Shown: positions 34,941 through 43,665, numbered from the stretch's first letter. The stretch is 64,000 nt of DNA from Paenibacillus silvestris (GCF_009882985.1 NZ_WTUZ01000040.1:744001-808000); one strand, 5' to 3'. The notes: generated by a model from the sequence alone, not told the origin. Numbers and translations are program-made.

Positions 34941-36299
34941 TTATTTCTTCATCCCATTGGCAGTTTGTGCTTGTTTCAGTGCTTTTGCCGCTTGTTCTAC
35001 ATCGCCTTGGGTCACGAAAATATTAATCGCTTGGTTGGCTTGTGTCGTAAAGCCTTCAGGCGCTGCTGAGCCGTGGGCCATACTTGGAGTCAGCTTGCTC
35101 TTTTTGAAATCTTCGATCGTCGTTTTCCCATAGATGTCGTATTTGGAAACATCCGCATCAACCCTTGCCGGAATGGAACCCTTCAGCGGATTAAATACAT
35201 CTTGACCTTCTACGGAGCCAAGCACCTTCAGAAACTCTTTAGCCGTTGCTTGATCTTTGGAGTCTTTCGGCAATGCAAACGTATCCGTCACAACCATGAA
35301 CGTACCGTCTGTATTCGGGGACGCAACCCAACCGAAATCTTCGTTTACTTTCAATTTCAGATCTGTTGTGAAATAACCTTTTGCCCAATCTCCCATGTTG
35401 TTCATTGCTGCTTCACCTTTGGCTACCAACTGAGCAGCATCCTGCCAGTTACGAGCAGCATGGTCTTTATTCGTATAGGAGAGCATCTTTTTAAATGTTT
35501 CGAGCGATTTTTTCACGCGAGCGTCATCAAATGGAATTTCGCCAGTCCATAACTTTTTGTAATCGTCAGCGCCAAATTCGCCAAGCAACACATTTTCGAA
35601 CAACATGGTAGCTGTCCAAGGTTCTTTATCACCGAGTGCCAAAGGCGTGATGCCCTTCGCTTTCAAAGCGTCTGCCACTTTAATAAATTCATCAAACGTC
35701 GTAGGCGCTTTCAAACCATTCTGGTCAAAAATTTTCTTGTTATAGAAAATAACATTCCCCCGGTGAATATTAACCGGTACCGAATAAATGTTGCCGTCCT
35801 TGCTAACCATCTCGATCAGGTCTTTCGGAAACTTATCCTTCCAACCTTCCTTGTCGTACAGGTCGTTCAATGGGCTTACCTTGGCTGCAGCCACCCAGCC
35901 TGTATTCAGTTCTGCTCCGCCATGAACTTGGAACGCTGAAGGCGGATCTCCACCTTGCATGCGGGAGGCGAGAACAGCTTTGGCATTGGTTCCGGCACCG
36001 CCGGCAACAGCCGCATTAATCACTTCAATGTCCGGATATTTATTTTTGAACAGTTTAATAAGTCCTTGTAGACCCGCTTCCTCACCTGCACCCGTCCACC
36101 AGCTGAAGATTTCCACTTGTTTCTTAGCAGCAGCCGGAGCTGGAGTAGCAGGTGTTGCTGTTGCGGCAGGCGTGTTAGCTGCTGCAGCCGTGGTTGGAGC
36201 CGGACTGTTTGTCGCCTCATTGGTGTTGGAGCCGCATGCCGTAAGAAGTGAACTCGTTAATGTGACAGCCGAAAGAATCAAAGATAATTTACGTTTCAC
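34941..36299 (-). CDS. Extracellular sugar-binding lipoprotein of the ABC importer
   Basis: A 452-residue family 1 solute-binding protein. Lipobox LTAC at about residues 19-22 followed by a Thr/Ala/Pro-rich linker to about residue 60, then the two-lobed MalE-like fold. Starts with GTG, with AAAGGGG upstream. As first gene of the importer and surface complex operon it is expected to bind mannose-containing oligosaccharides released by the GH92 enzymes (inference). Its promoter region carries the shared regulatory box and a cre-like site. Confidence 0.94.
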   Translation of the reverse strand: MKRKLSLILSAVTLTSSLLTACGSNTNEATNSPAPTTAAAANTPAATATPATPAPAAAKKQVEIFSWWTGAGEEAGLQGLIKLFKNKYPDIEVINAAVAGGAGTNAKAVLASRMQGGDPPSAFQVHGGAELNTGWVAAAKVSPLNDLYDKEGWKDKFPKDLIEMVSKDGNIYSVPVNIHRGNVIFYNKKIFDQNGLKAPTTFDEFIKVADALKAKGITPLALGDKEPWTATMLFENVLLGEFGADDYKKLWTGEIPFDDARVKKSLETFKKMLSYTNKDHAARNWQDAAQLVAKGEAAMNNMGDWAKGYFTTDLKLKVNEDFGWVASPNTDGTFMVVTDTFALPKDSKDQATAKEFLKVLGSVEGQDVFNPLKGSIPARVDADVSKYDIYGKTTIEDFKKSKLTPSMAHGSAAPEGFTTQANQAINIFVTQGDVEQAAKALKQAQTANGMKK

Positions 36300-36328
36300 A
36301 GTACTTCCCCTTTCAGATCGCTTTTGTA

Positions 36329-36342
36329 TGAAACCGCTTTAC
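36329..36342 (-). promoter_or_regulatory. cre-like site upstream of the sugar-binding protein gene
   Basis: Minus-strand GTAAAGCGGTTTCA matches TGNAARCGNWWWCA at 12 of 14 positions (both mismatches in the first TG) and sits 5 bp after the AGTAAGATA element, the same place as the cre-like site of the GH92 promoter. Confidence 0.5.
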
Positions 36343-36347
36343 AAAAT

Positions 36348-36399
36348 TATCTTACTCAATTGGGGAATTTCTTTTAATGAGGTAAATCTATCTTTTATT
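36348..36399 (-). promoter_or_regulatory. Putative activated promoter of the importer operon (shared box plus AGTAAGATA)
   Basis: Minus-strand AAAAGATAGATTTACC (36381-36396) within a 23-bp segment 21/23 identical to 30738-30760, then exactly 20 bp, then AGTAAGATA followed by AT (GATAAT may be the -10). This is the likely binding region for the YesN-type regulator encoded just upstream. Confidence 0.6.
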
Positions 36400-36432
36400 C
36401 TGTTTTTTTGCACAAAACGCAATTCCTGTTAA

Positions 36433-37212
36433 TTAGGCATGCTTTGACCTATAATCGCCAGGCGACATCCCCTTTTGCTTTTGAAACCATTCACTGAAAT
36501 AACGGGGATTCGGATAACCGACAGACTCCCCAATTTGATAAATCTTGAGGTTGCTGCTGCCAAGAAGTTCACAGGCTTTCTCTATGCGCAGCTGCGATAA
36601 ATAATCGCTGAACGATTTGCCCGTCTCTTGACGGAACAACCTGCTCAAATAATTCGAGGTCACGAATAACTCATCAGCAATCTGATTGAGATGCAGATCC
36701 TCTGTGAACCTCGCGCTCATCATTTGAAGCGCTTTCTTAATTAAATATGAGCTAGGTTCCTCAGCAACCTTCTGATCTTGTGTACTTTTGTCTGGCGCTG
36801 CTGCCTCATTCGTACATAACATCTTTGCTTTCTGCAAAGCCACTTCAATTTCTTCCACATCCGAAGGTTTAAGCAGGTAATCCACAGCACCTAATCGGAG
36901 CGCTTCCTGGGCATATTTAAAATCACCATATCCGCTAAGGAAAATAACCTTCGTGTTCGACAGCAAACGACTTTCTTTCTCTAATTCGCGCAATCTAGCA
37001 ACTAATTCAAGACCGGTCATATTGGGCATCCGAATATCCGACAACAGAATGTCGACGGGGTGTTCCTCCATATAGCGGATAGCTTCGAGGCCGTCTTGAA
37101 ACACTTGAACCAGCTCAATCCCCAGCAGTTCCCAATTGATATGCTCGCTTAAGCCTTCGCGAATCCAGGTTTCGTCATCAATAATCACGGCACGGCAAAC
37201 GGTCGCGTTCAT
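36433..37212 (-). CDS. YesN-type response regulator (receiver + AraC HTH)
   Basis: A 259-residue regulator: receiver domain (acid pair DD at 12-13, phospho-acceptor Asp59 in LLSDIRMP, Lys in LLKPSD near 109) and a C-terminal AraC-type double HTH (about 160-255, ending with the signature GYPNPRYFSEWFQKQKGMSP). I chose the ATG at 37212 because GGAGG lies 8 nt upstream; an in-frame ATG at 37227 overlaps that site. It is the third gene after the kinase and a solute-binding protein, and the best candidate to activate the two promoters sharing the 16-base box. Confidence 0.93.
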   Translation of the reverse strand: MNATVCRAVIIDDETWIREGLSEHINWELLGIELVQVFQDGLEAIRYMEEHPVDILLSDIRMPNMTGLELVARLRELEKESRLLSNTKVIFLSGYGDFKYAQEALRLGAVDYLLKPSDVEEIEVALQKAKMLCTNEAAAPDKSTQDQKVAEEPSSYLIKKALQMMSARFTEDLHLNQIADELFVTSNYLSRLFRQETGKSFSDYLSQLRIEKACELLGSSNLKIYQIGESVGYPNPRYFSEWFQKQKGMSPGDYRSKHA

Positions 37213-37228
37213 CGAGTCATCCTCCATC

Positions 37229-38563
37229 CTATTTCAAATTTCCATTCATTTTCATTGAAAGCTGACGTAATTCATTAGCTGCATCTTTAAATGATATTTC
37301 CGGCTTGGCAAAAGATGTAATGATTTTGGCCAAAGCCCTCTCTTCGATTTCCACCATAGCCGGATAATAGCTGATGGAAGGTTCAATTTTGGCCATCTCC
37401 ATGCTTTTCAAAATTAAAGCAAAGTCGGGTCTCGTCTCCTCAAAGGACGGATCGGCTAGAATGGAGCGTCTTGCCGGTACTCCCCCCTGCTGGGCATAGA
37501 TCATTCCGCCGCGTTTGCCAGTTGCATACTGGAGAAATTTCCAGGCGTCCACCGAATTTCTGGAACTAGCATTAATGGCGAGCGTCCAACCATGCTGAAA
37601 CGGGACTCGCTTGATATGGCCAAGCTGATCCTTCGTGCCAGGGATTAATGCAATTTTTATCGCGTCTTTATTGGGGTCGCTATTTTGCTTGATCATGGGA
37701 TACGCCGCATTCCAATAAGGAGCGGCCATGGCAATCTCGCCGGCTATCAAAGCGTCGCGGGTTCTGGTGAAATCCCAGCTTAGCAAATCCTGCGGAACAA
37801 CCTTCTCCTGGACCAGCTGCTCGATATATTTGCCGGCTTGAATCGACTCCTCTCGATCCAACAAGACGTTCCCGTCTTCTTCATTCAACACATCGCCGCC
37901 GTATGACCATAACAAAGAAGCGAAGATCTTGGATCTTTCTTCCGGTACAACAGCTGGCATAGCAAGTCCCCATCTCGTGGGGGAAGTGGGGTTCTGACTT
38001 CTGCTATACGCCTTGGCTAATTGAAATAACTCGTCCCAAGTTTCCGGTGGGTTTGGAATTAAGTCACTTCGATAATACAGGAAATGCGTGCTAATATCTG
38101 TTGGCAAGGCATAGGTCGTATCTTGATATTTGTACGTGGCCAAAAAGTCGCTAACATCAAACGACTGGATATCCGTCAATTCTTTATCATTCATGAAGGA
38201 ATCCAGTGGAAGAATGGCACGAACTGCTGCGAATTGAGCAATCGATGTATTGGGAATAGAGACAATATCGAACGACTCTGTTCCTGCCAACAGCTGCGTG
38301 CCAACGGAGGTAAAATACACATCTCGTCCCAACTCGATGAATTCCACCTGGATGCCCGTATCCGCTTCAAACGTCTGGGAAATTTGGCGCATCGCAGTAG
38401 ATTCCGTACCTGTACGAATCAATACTTTTATTTTTTTTGGGCTCGCTACTGCTTTAGGCGAATCAACAGTCACCCGATCGAGCAACAGTAAACTGCTCAG
38501 CGCCCAAACTAGAAGCAAGACGAACGAAACCAACATTAATCGATTGAAATGCAGCATTTTCAA
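37229..38563 (-). CDS. Solute-binding protein encoded between the kinase and the regulator
   Basis: A 444-residue family 1 extracellular solute-binding protein. The N-terminus has one hydrophobic segment (about 8-28) without a lipobox, so it may remain membrane anchored. The MalE-like fold follows (region near residue 45 to the end). It starts with TTG at 38563 with GAGGGGG 8 nt upstream; an ATG two codons later is possible. Because it lies inside the YesM/YesN unit and away from the permeases, it may present the sugar to the sensor kinase rather than to the importer, a three-component arrangement (inference). Confidence 0.88.
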   Translation of the reverse strand: MKMLHFNRLMLVSFVLLLVWALSSLLLLDRVTVDSPKAVASPKKIKVLIRTGTESTAMRQISQTFEADTGIQVEFIELGRDVYFTSVGTQLLAGTESFDIVSIPNTSIAQFAAVRAILPLDSFMNDKELTDIQSFDVSDFLATYKYQDTTYALPTDISTHFLYYRSDLIPNPPETWDELFQLAKAYSRSQNPTSPTRWGLAMPAVVPEERSKIFASLLWSYGGDVLNEEDGNVLLDREESIQAGKYIEQLVQEKVVPQDLLSWDFTRTRDALIAGEIAMAAPYWNAAYPMIKQNSDPNKDAIKIALIPGTKDQLGHIKRVPFQHGWTLAINASSRNSVDAWKFLQYATGKRGGMIYAQQGGVPARRSILADPSFEETRPDFALILKSMEMAKIEPSISYYPAMVEIEERALAKIITSFAKPEISFKDAANELRQLSMKMNGNLK

Positions 38564-38566
38564 ATG

Positions 38567-40369
38567 CTATGCCCCCTCTTGATCCTCCTGGAACGAAGCC
38601 AATCGATAAGGGATTGTAACCGTTACCAACGCTCCTTGATCCTCACCAGCCGCTACCTCAATGCCATATTCAGTTCCGAAAGCGGTCTGAATTCTTTGTT
38701 GAACATTTCGCAGGCCCACATGCGTGTTTGATGCAGCATTCTGCAGCAACAGCCGAACATGCTCCAGATCGACCTGTCTGCCCGTATTCGAAATGACGAT
38801 TAGCACCTTCTCTTCGCTCCGGAACGCTCTTATCCTTATCTTCCCGCCATCTTGGCTTTTGGATATGCCATGTTCTAAAGCGTTTTCAACTAACGGCTGC
38901 AGAATAAGCGGCATAACTCTTACAAAGGTAACTTCAGGATCTATCTCAATTTCGTAATACAGCTTGTCTCTGTACCGGAAGGATTGAATTTGCAAATAGT
39001 TCTCCACATGCTCAAGTTCTTTCCCAAGTAGCGTCCACTCCTGACCGGCATTTAAGGTGAAACGGAAGAACCGTCCGAGCGCCGTTACCAGCTTGCTGAT
39101 GGATTCCGCTTTGTGCTTCTTAGCCATCCAATAAATCATATCGAGCGTATTATATAAAAAATGGGGATGGATCTGCATTTGCAGCGCTTGCAGAAGTGCC
39201 TCGCGTTTCTCTTTCTGCTGCCTTTCATTCTCATGAATCAAAGCCTGAATACGGTCCATCAATCGGTTAAAACTAAATTGCAAAATGCTGATCTCTTGAA
39301 TCGGTCCTTGCGTATCTCGTACGTGAAGATTGTCTTTCGCAGCGAATGCCATTAATCGGGCAAGATTAATAACCGGCTTAGAAATGGCGGTAGCCAGTAG
39401 AAATGAGACGATTACCGCGACTAGTGCTCCAATGGCCGACATCATCAGCAAGTACCGCAATATTTTCTGATTGGGGCCAATTAATTCATTGATGGGAACG
39501 ACCGCCGTCATCTTCCAACCGCTAATTTGGGAGGTGTCGAAAGCGAGAAGCCATTTGCCATCAACAATTTGCAGCCCTTGGCCTTGAGCCGGCAAGTCAT
39601 GTATGGCTTGGCTGATTTTATTATTCGGAGACAGCTGAGGATCTTGCTGATAAATGACATCACCAGACGCATCCGTGACTAGCAGCGAGCCTGTTGAACC
39701 AATTTGAACGTTGCGCAAATGCTCGCTAATGAAACGATCGTTAAACTGCACAAATAAATAGCCCCTAAGCTTAGCTGTGTTACTGTCAATGAGCCGCCTG
39801 GCAGCCGTGACGGATGCGCGAACTGGCGTTTCGAAACCGTCCTTAAGACGGTAGATCGACCTTTTATCGCTAAACCAGTTCATCTTTAAGGGCTGACGCT
39901 CAATCTGATCCATCACAAACTGAATATTGACTCGATCCACTTGCTCATACGTGTAAAATAAATTTTCTGTCGAAAGAACCTCATGCCCCGCCGTTATAAA
40001 ATAGATGGCACGGATGTGCTCGAGCCTGCCACGAAACAGATTGGAATACACCATATTTTTAAACTTTTGATTAGCTTCGAACAATGGATAGGACGAGTCC
40101 AAGGGACCATTTAAGAAATCAAGCGACTGTTCATACAGCAACGTCCAAGTGAGCCGATCAATCTCGGAGAGATTAGCATCCAAAGCCCGCTGCGTCTGCC
40201 CTACCGTTTGCAACAAATACTGGCTTACCTGCTTTTGAAACAATTCATTTTCCTTTTTATAGGTAATATAGGTAATTACGACTAGAGGCAGAATCATGAG
40301 CAAAAGAAAAACAGACAGCAAGATAGTGCGAATTGAGATCAATTTGCTGACATTATTGAAAGCGCTCAC
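38567..40369 (-). CDS. YesM-type sensor histidine kinase
   Basis: A 600-residue membrane kinase: membrane segment near 17-37, extracellular Cache-like sensor (about 40-295), second membrane segment (about 297-317), HAMP, His_kinase domain with QMQIHPHFLYNTLD (phospho-acceptor His) and an HATPase with NALEHGI. The likely start is GTG at 40369, where AAGGTGG stands 5 nt upstream; a GTG three codons earlier lacks a site. The stop is 3 bp before the TTG start of the solute-binding protein, so all three genes are one unit. Confidence 0.92.
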   Translation of the reverse strand: MSAFNNVSKLISIRTILLSVFLLLMILPLVVITYITYKKENELFQKQVSQYLLQTVGQTQRALDANLSEIDRLTWTLLYEQSLDFLNGPLDSSYPLFEANQKFKNMVYSNLFRGRLEHIRAIYFITAGHEVLSTENLFYTYEQVDRVNIQFVMDQIERQPLKMNWFSDKRSIYRLKDGFETPVRASVTAARRLIDSNTAKLRGYLFVQFNDRFISEHLRNVQIGSTGSLLVTDASGDVIYQQDPQLSPNNKISQAIHDLPAQGQGLQIVDGKWLLAFDTSQISGWKMTAVVPINELIGPNQKILRYLLMMSAIGALVAVIVSFLLATAISKPVINLARLMAFAAKDNLHVRDTQGPIQEISILQFSFNRLMDRIQALIHENERQQKEKREALLQALQMQIHPHFLYNTLDMIYWMAKKHKAESISKLVTALGRFFRFTLNAGQEWTLLGKELEHVENYLQIQSFRYRDKLYYEIEIDPEVTFVRVMPLILQPLVENALEHGISKSQDGGKIRIRAFRSEEKVLIVISNTGRQVDLEHVRLLLQNAASNTHVGLRNVQQRIQTAFGTEYGIEVAAGEDQGALVTVTIPYRLASFQEDQEGA

Positions 40370-40464
40370 CCTTTCCACCTTAAATACAGGAATAATCTAC
40401 CACGTTCAATTTGAAATGTTTGTCGAAACAAGTGAAAGATCACATAAAAAATAATAAATTGTTG

Positions 40465-40500
40465 CAAAAAAAAGAGATGATGCTTAAGAAGCACCACCTC
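40465..40500 (-). terminator. Terminator of the AraC/GyrI-like gene
   Basis: Minus-strand GAGGTGGTGC/GCATCATCTC stem (with G-T pairs) followed by eight T, 26 bp after the stop. Confidence 0.75.
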
Positions 40501-40525
40501 TACACATTTGTCCATGAAGCCCATC

Positions 40526-41392
40526 TTACTTTTTCGAAACGGGAATCCATATTTCACTTCTGAAATTAGGCGATGTGACGTCTTTACTTTCATTCCACAG
40601 GATCTCTGGACCCTCCAATTGCTCATAACTCGAAGAGGGAAACCACTCGGAATAGATGCGGCCCCATACCTGTTGAAGAGTTTCTGGAAAAGGACCCACA
40701 GCCTCAAATACGGCCCATGAGGAGGCAGGAACTTCAAGCGAAGCCAGATGCTCCGGGCATTCCAACGTCGTTGCTGCTCCAATATAATGATCAAGCTCCC
40801 CTTTCTCTTCCATCCTCCCTTCTGAAAAGTTGGCTGACCCGCTAATTAGCCCTTTTGGCGCTACATTGGATAGCGATTTGAGCTGTTGAATCAGGTCTGC
40901 ATTTAAACTTGCCCACATCGCTGCGATTTCTGGATTCACGCCATCAAACATAATGGACACCCTTTTCTTAAGTCCAACAATGCGAAACGCTTCTTTTTCT
41001 TCAATCCGGTAGTTCATGACATCTCCTCCTTGAATCGTGAGCTGGAAGGTCAGTCTCGGATAGGCTTTTAACGTTTGCCCCGTCTCTCTTGCCTCCGATG
41101 GTGTTATCCCATGCAGGCTTTGAAAGGCTCTGGTAAAAGAGTCCGGCGAGTTATAGCCGTATTTTACCGCCAAGTCAATGATCTTTATAGGGCTATGGTT
41201 AAGCTCAAATGCGGCAAGCGTAAGCCTTCTGCGACGGATGTACTCCGATAGCGAGACACCTGACAAGAATGAGAACATTCTTTTGAAATGAAACTCTGAG
41301 CACAACGCTACTCTGGCTGCTTCTTTGAAATCAATCTCTTCCGTCAGATTGTCTTCGATATAGGACATTGCGCCATTCATATTTTCAAGCAT
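40526..41392 (-). CDS. AraC-family regulator with GyrI-like effector-binding domain
   Basis: A 288-residue regulator: AraC-type double HTH at the N-terminus (about 5-100, ending [20 protein letters not shown]) and a GyrI-like/AraE_bind effector domain (about 125-288). This layout occurs in multidrug-responsive regulators such as those of the Rob/BmrR-like group. I chose the ATG at 41392 with GGAGGTG 9 nt upstream over a TTG six codons earlier inside that site. It is flanked by terminators, so it is a single-gene unit. Confidence 0.88.
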   Translation of the reverse strand: MLENMNGAMSYIEDNLTEEIDFKEAARVALCSEFHFKRMFSFLSGVSLSEYIRRRRLTLAAFELNHSPIKIIDLAVKYGYNSPDSFTRAFQSLHGITPSEARETGQTLKAYPRLTFQLTIQGGDVMNYRIEEKEAFRIVGLKKRVSIMFDGVNPEIAAMWASLNADLIQQLKSLSNVAPKGLISGSANFSEGRMEEKGELDHYIGAATTLECPEHLASLEVPASSWAVFEAVGPFPETLQQVWGRIYSEWFPSSSYEQLEGPEILWNESKDVTSPNFRSEIWIPVSKK

Positions 41393-41484
41393 CCCCAAGC
41401 TCACCTCCAACTCTTATCTATAAAATAACAAAAGTCCGGAGTCTACATCCGACTTTTCGTGTACAATGCGGCAGGGTACTTTCC

Positions 41485-41536
41485 TAAAAGAAGAAGAGGC
41501 TGCCATAAGGTCTAGTAACCTTGCCGGACAGCCTCA
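41485..41536 (-). terminator. Terminator of the MFS gene
   Basis: Minus-strand GAGGCTG ... CAGCCTC with inner AAGGT/ACCTT pairing, followed by a T-rich stretch; 13 bp after the stop. Confidence 0.75.
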
Positions 41537-41548
41537 TCGTAAAGCACA

Positions 41549-42757
41549 TCATAAACTTTGTGCCCGCGTCTGTTTCTCCTGTTTTTCCTTCATGATCGGC
41601 ACTAACAGCCAAGCTCCAATAATAAGCAGGCAACCGCTAAGCACATAGACCGCAAACAGCGAGGACAGATCTTTTAAATATCCCGAAATCGACATGCCCA
41701 CCACCATCATACCCATAAAAATGGGGGTTATTGCGCCTCCGACCCTTCCCATATAAGCGGCTTCTGTATTTTTCATAAGAAGCGTTTGAATGCCAACTTG
41801 AACGCAGGGGTAGAATAGCCCGCTTAGTGCCTGGAGTGCAAAGGACAGCACCAGTATCTTCGATGCTCCTACGGCAATCGTGCATATGGCGCTAACCAGC
41901 AAGCCCACTGCAAGAAGCACCTGCGGTTTCACTTTCTTGGCTACAGTCATGATGAAGGCTCCACCAATCAGCATTGCCGCGCCATTCGTCATGAGAAACC
42001 ACTGCATGAATGCTTTATCCTGACCTAAGTTTTCTATCGTGATGAAAATCATTAGAGGCTGAATCATTCCCGCCGCAAGCCCTGAAGCAGCAAATGTTGC
42101 ACCTAGGGTTCGTAAAGAACGGTTAGACCATACATAACTTATCCCGGCCTTCATCTCGGACATAAAACTACCGGCTTGATCCGTCTTCACATCGTCCGTG
42201 TCACGTGGCAAGAACGATAAGATAATGGCAGACGTCAGGAAAAATAAAAACGTCAATAGAAGGGAAACCTGAATACCAAACTGGATGAAAACAAAGACAC
42301 CAATGATTGGACCTACGATGGTAAAGATGCCTATTAGAGATTGAGAAAGCGCCATGACACTTTGCAGTTTGTCGCCTGCGACATGCTTCTTATAGAGCTT
42401 CATCGCGGAGGGCTGCGAAAATTGAGATAAGCTCGCAGAGATCAGTGTTCCAATTAATAACGCATACCATTCACCCATCACAAGAGCAAGCAGCACGGCT
42501 ATCACGGAAATGGCTGATAAAAAGTCACTCCAAACCATCGTTCGCTTGGGTTTCCAGCGGTCTGCAAATGTCCCTCCGATAATCGCGAATAGAAATATAG
42601 GAGCAAATTCAACGACAGAGATGAGTGACACATACGTAGGATCATTATTCGTTATATCTGTAACATATAAAAGTACGGCAAAATTTCTTATCCAAACACC
42701 TAATTGCAGGAACACCCGCGAAAGGATAATGGTTCGCACATATCGATTCGTAAACAC
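41549..42757 (-). CDS. MFS transporter (drug-efflux-like, DHA3 type)
   Basis: A 402-residue protein with about 12 membrane helices. The motif GGTFADRWKPKRTM near residue 60 is the MFS loop 2-3 signature; the overall pattern resembles macrolide-efflux-like (MefA/DHA3) transporters. It starts with GTG right after the stop of the DUF6530-like gene (1 bp gap). Substrate unknown. Confidence 0.87.
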   Translation of the reverse strand: MFTNRYVRTIILSRVFLQLGVWIRNFAVLLYVTDITNNDPTYVSLISVVEFAPIFLFAIIGGTFADRWKPKRTMVWSDFLSAISVIAVLLALVMGEWYALLIGTLISASLSQFSQPSAMKLYKKHVAGDKLQSVMALSQSLIGIFTIVGPIIGVFVFIQFGIQVSLLLTFLFFLTSAIILSFLPRDTDDVKTDQAGSFMSEMKAGISYVWSNRSLRTLGATFAASGLAAGMIQPLMIFITIENLGQDKAFMQWFLMTNGAAMLIGGAFIMTVAKKVKPQVLLAVGLLVSAICTIAVGASKILVLSFALQALSGLFYPCVQVGIQTLLMKNTEAAYMGRVGGAITPIFMGMMVVGMSISGYLKDLSSLFAVYVLSGCLLIIGAWLLVPIMKEKQEKQTRAQSL

Positions 42758-42758
42758 G

Positions 42759-43244
42759 CTAATACCCCATATCTTTTAAAATTCTAGACAGCGTACGCAG
42801 ACGTTCGCCATTAAGCTCATCATCTTCACTAAGCGCTTGGCTGAACAGTTTAATATCTTCATTAATTTTTTCGTTATCTGTACAGACCGCTACAGTCATC
42901 GCATCTCCTTGCAGACCTACACGGTCAATCACCGGATTCTCTGGATCGTACAAGTTCTTGTTTCGATATGCCTCTTCACGGAAATAGAGCATGCTTCGTG
43001 TAACAAGAATGGCCAGGTCGAGAACGCGATGCAGTGGCAGCTCTTCCGATTGTCGGGACCATTTCTCCCCCGTGTATCGCCAGACTTTGGCCGAAATGTC
43101 GACCTTCCCTCTGTCGTTCCATTGGGCCAATCCCAAAGAGAGCCCTTTCGCATCGGATGTACCAGCGGCGTATCTGCCATCCACTTGCTCATAGTTTTCA
43201 GAAACAATGACAGGCTTATGTTTTAAAGAAGTAGGTATTTTCAT
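42759..43244 (-). CDS. DUF6530-like protein of unknown function
   Basis: A 161-residue soluble protein that I recognise as similar to the DUF6530 family (start KIPTSLKHKPVIVSENYEQVDGRYA-like, then GLAQWN and KVWRYTGEKWSRQSEELP). No catalytic motif is obvious. ATG start with GAGGGAGA upstream. It is followed immediately by the MFS gene, and both should be controlled by the palindromic region at 43266-43300. Confidence 0.7.
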   Translation of the reverse strand: MKIPTSLKHKPVIVSENYEQVDGRYAAGTSDAKGLSLGLAQWNDRGKVDISAKVWRYTGEKWSRQSEELPLHRVLDLAILVTRSMLYFREEAYRNKNLYDPENPVIDRVGLQGDAMTVAVCTDNEKINEDIKLFSQALSEDDELNGERLRTLSRILKDMGY

Positions 43245-43265
43245 TTGGTTATCTCCCTCGTTTTT

Positions 43266-43300
43266 ATTTAGTAATTTAGTAAATTACTAATTTAGTAATT
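43266..43300. promoter_or_regulatory. Palindromic operator upstream of the DUF6530/MFS unit
   Basis: A perfect 9-bp inverted repeat AGTAATTTA-G-TAAATTACT (43270-43288) within three copies of TTTAGTAA. It lies about 25 bp upstream of the ATG, in the promoter zone. MarR- or PadR-type repressors bind sites of this form (inference); no such regulator gene is adjacent. Confidence 0.6.
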
Positions 43301-43375
43301 CACAAACCAAATTCTATCGTGAGTTCTCGAATAAGTCAATATGTAAACGCGTATTGTTCATTTTTTTCACAAACG

Positions 43376-43634
43376 ACCTCTAGGTTCCGCTATACGTCGC
43401 TGCCAGCAGCATGCCAACTCGGCGTGGAGGGCTGGGCCGAGGCTCGGCTACGGGGAACTACAGGGCGCTATTTCTGCGAAATAGCCCCTTTTTACGCCGA
43501 AGGGGAACTGTGGTCCCTTATTTCTAAGATTTGGCTGATATTCCGCCAAATTCTTAGAAATAAGACCCTCCAGTTCCCCGAAAAGATCTCAAACACCCCT
43601 GAGCGCATAAATAGCGCCCTCAGGTTCCGCTATT
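43376..43634. repeat. Dispersed intergenic repeat, locus C (five units with a long hairpin)
   Basis: Fills most of the 421-bp gap 43245-43665. Units GGAACT-n-n-AGGG-n-GCTATTTC run direct at 43451-43474 and 43502-43525 and inverted at 43376-43393, 43557-43579 and 43610-43633. Units two and three form the ends of a long stem whose inner part CTTATTTCTAAG ... CTTAGAAATAAG is nearly perfect. No ORF is supported. Confidence 0.8.
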
Positions 43635-43665
43635 GCCGCCGCCACCAGCCCGGCTATGACTATCC

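Noticed and set aside
40366-40794. 142-codon minus-strand open frame at the end of the AraC/GyrI-like gene
   Set aside because: It lies in another frame of the real regulator gene, crosses its terminator and shows no family resemblance.
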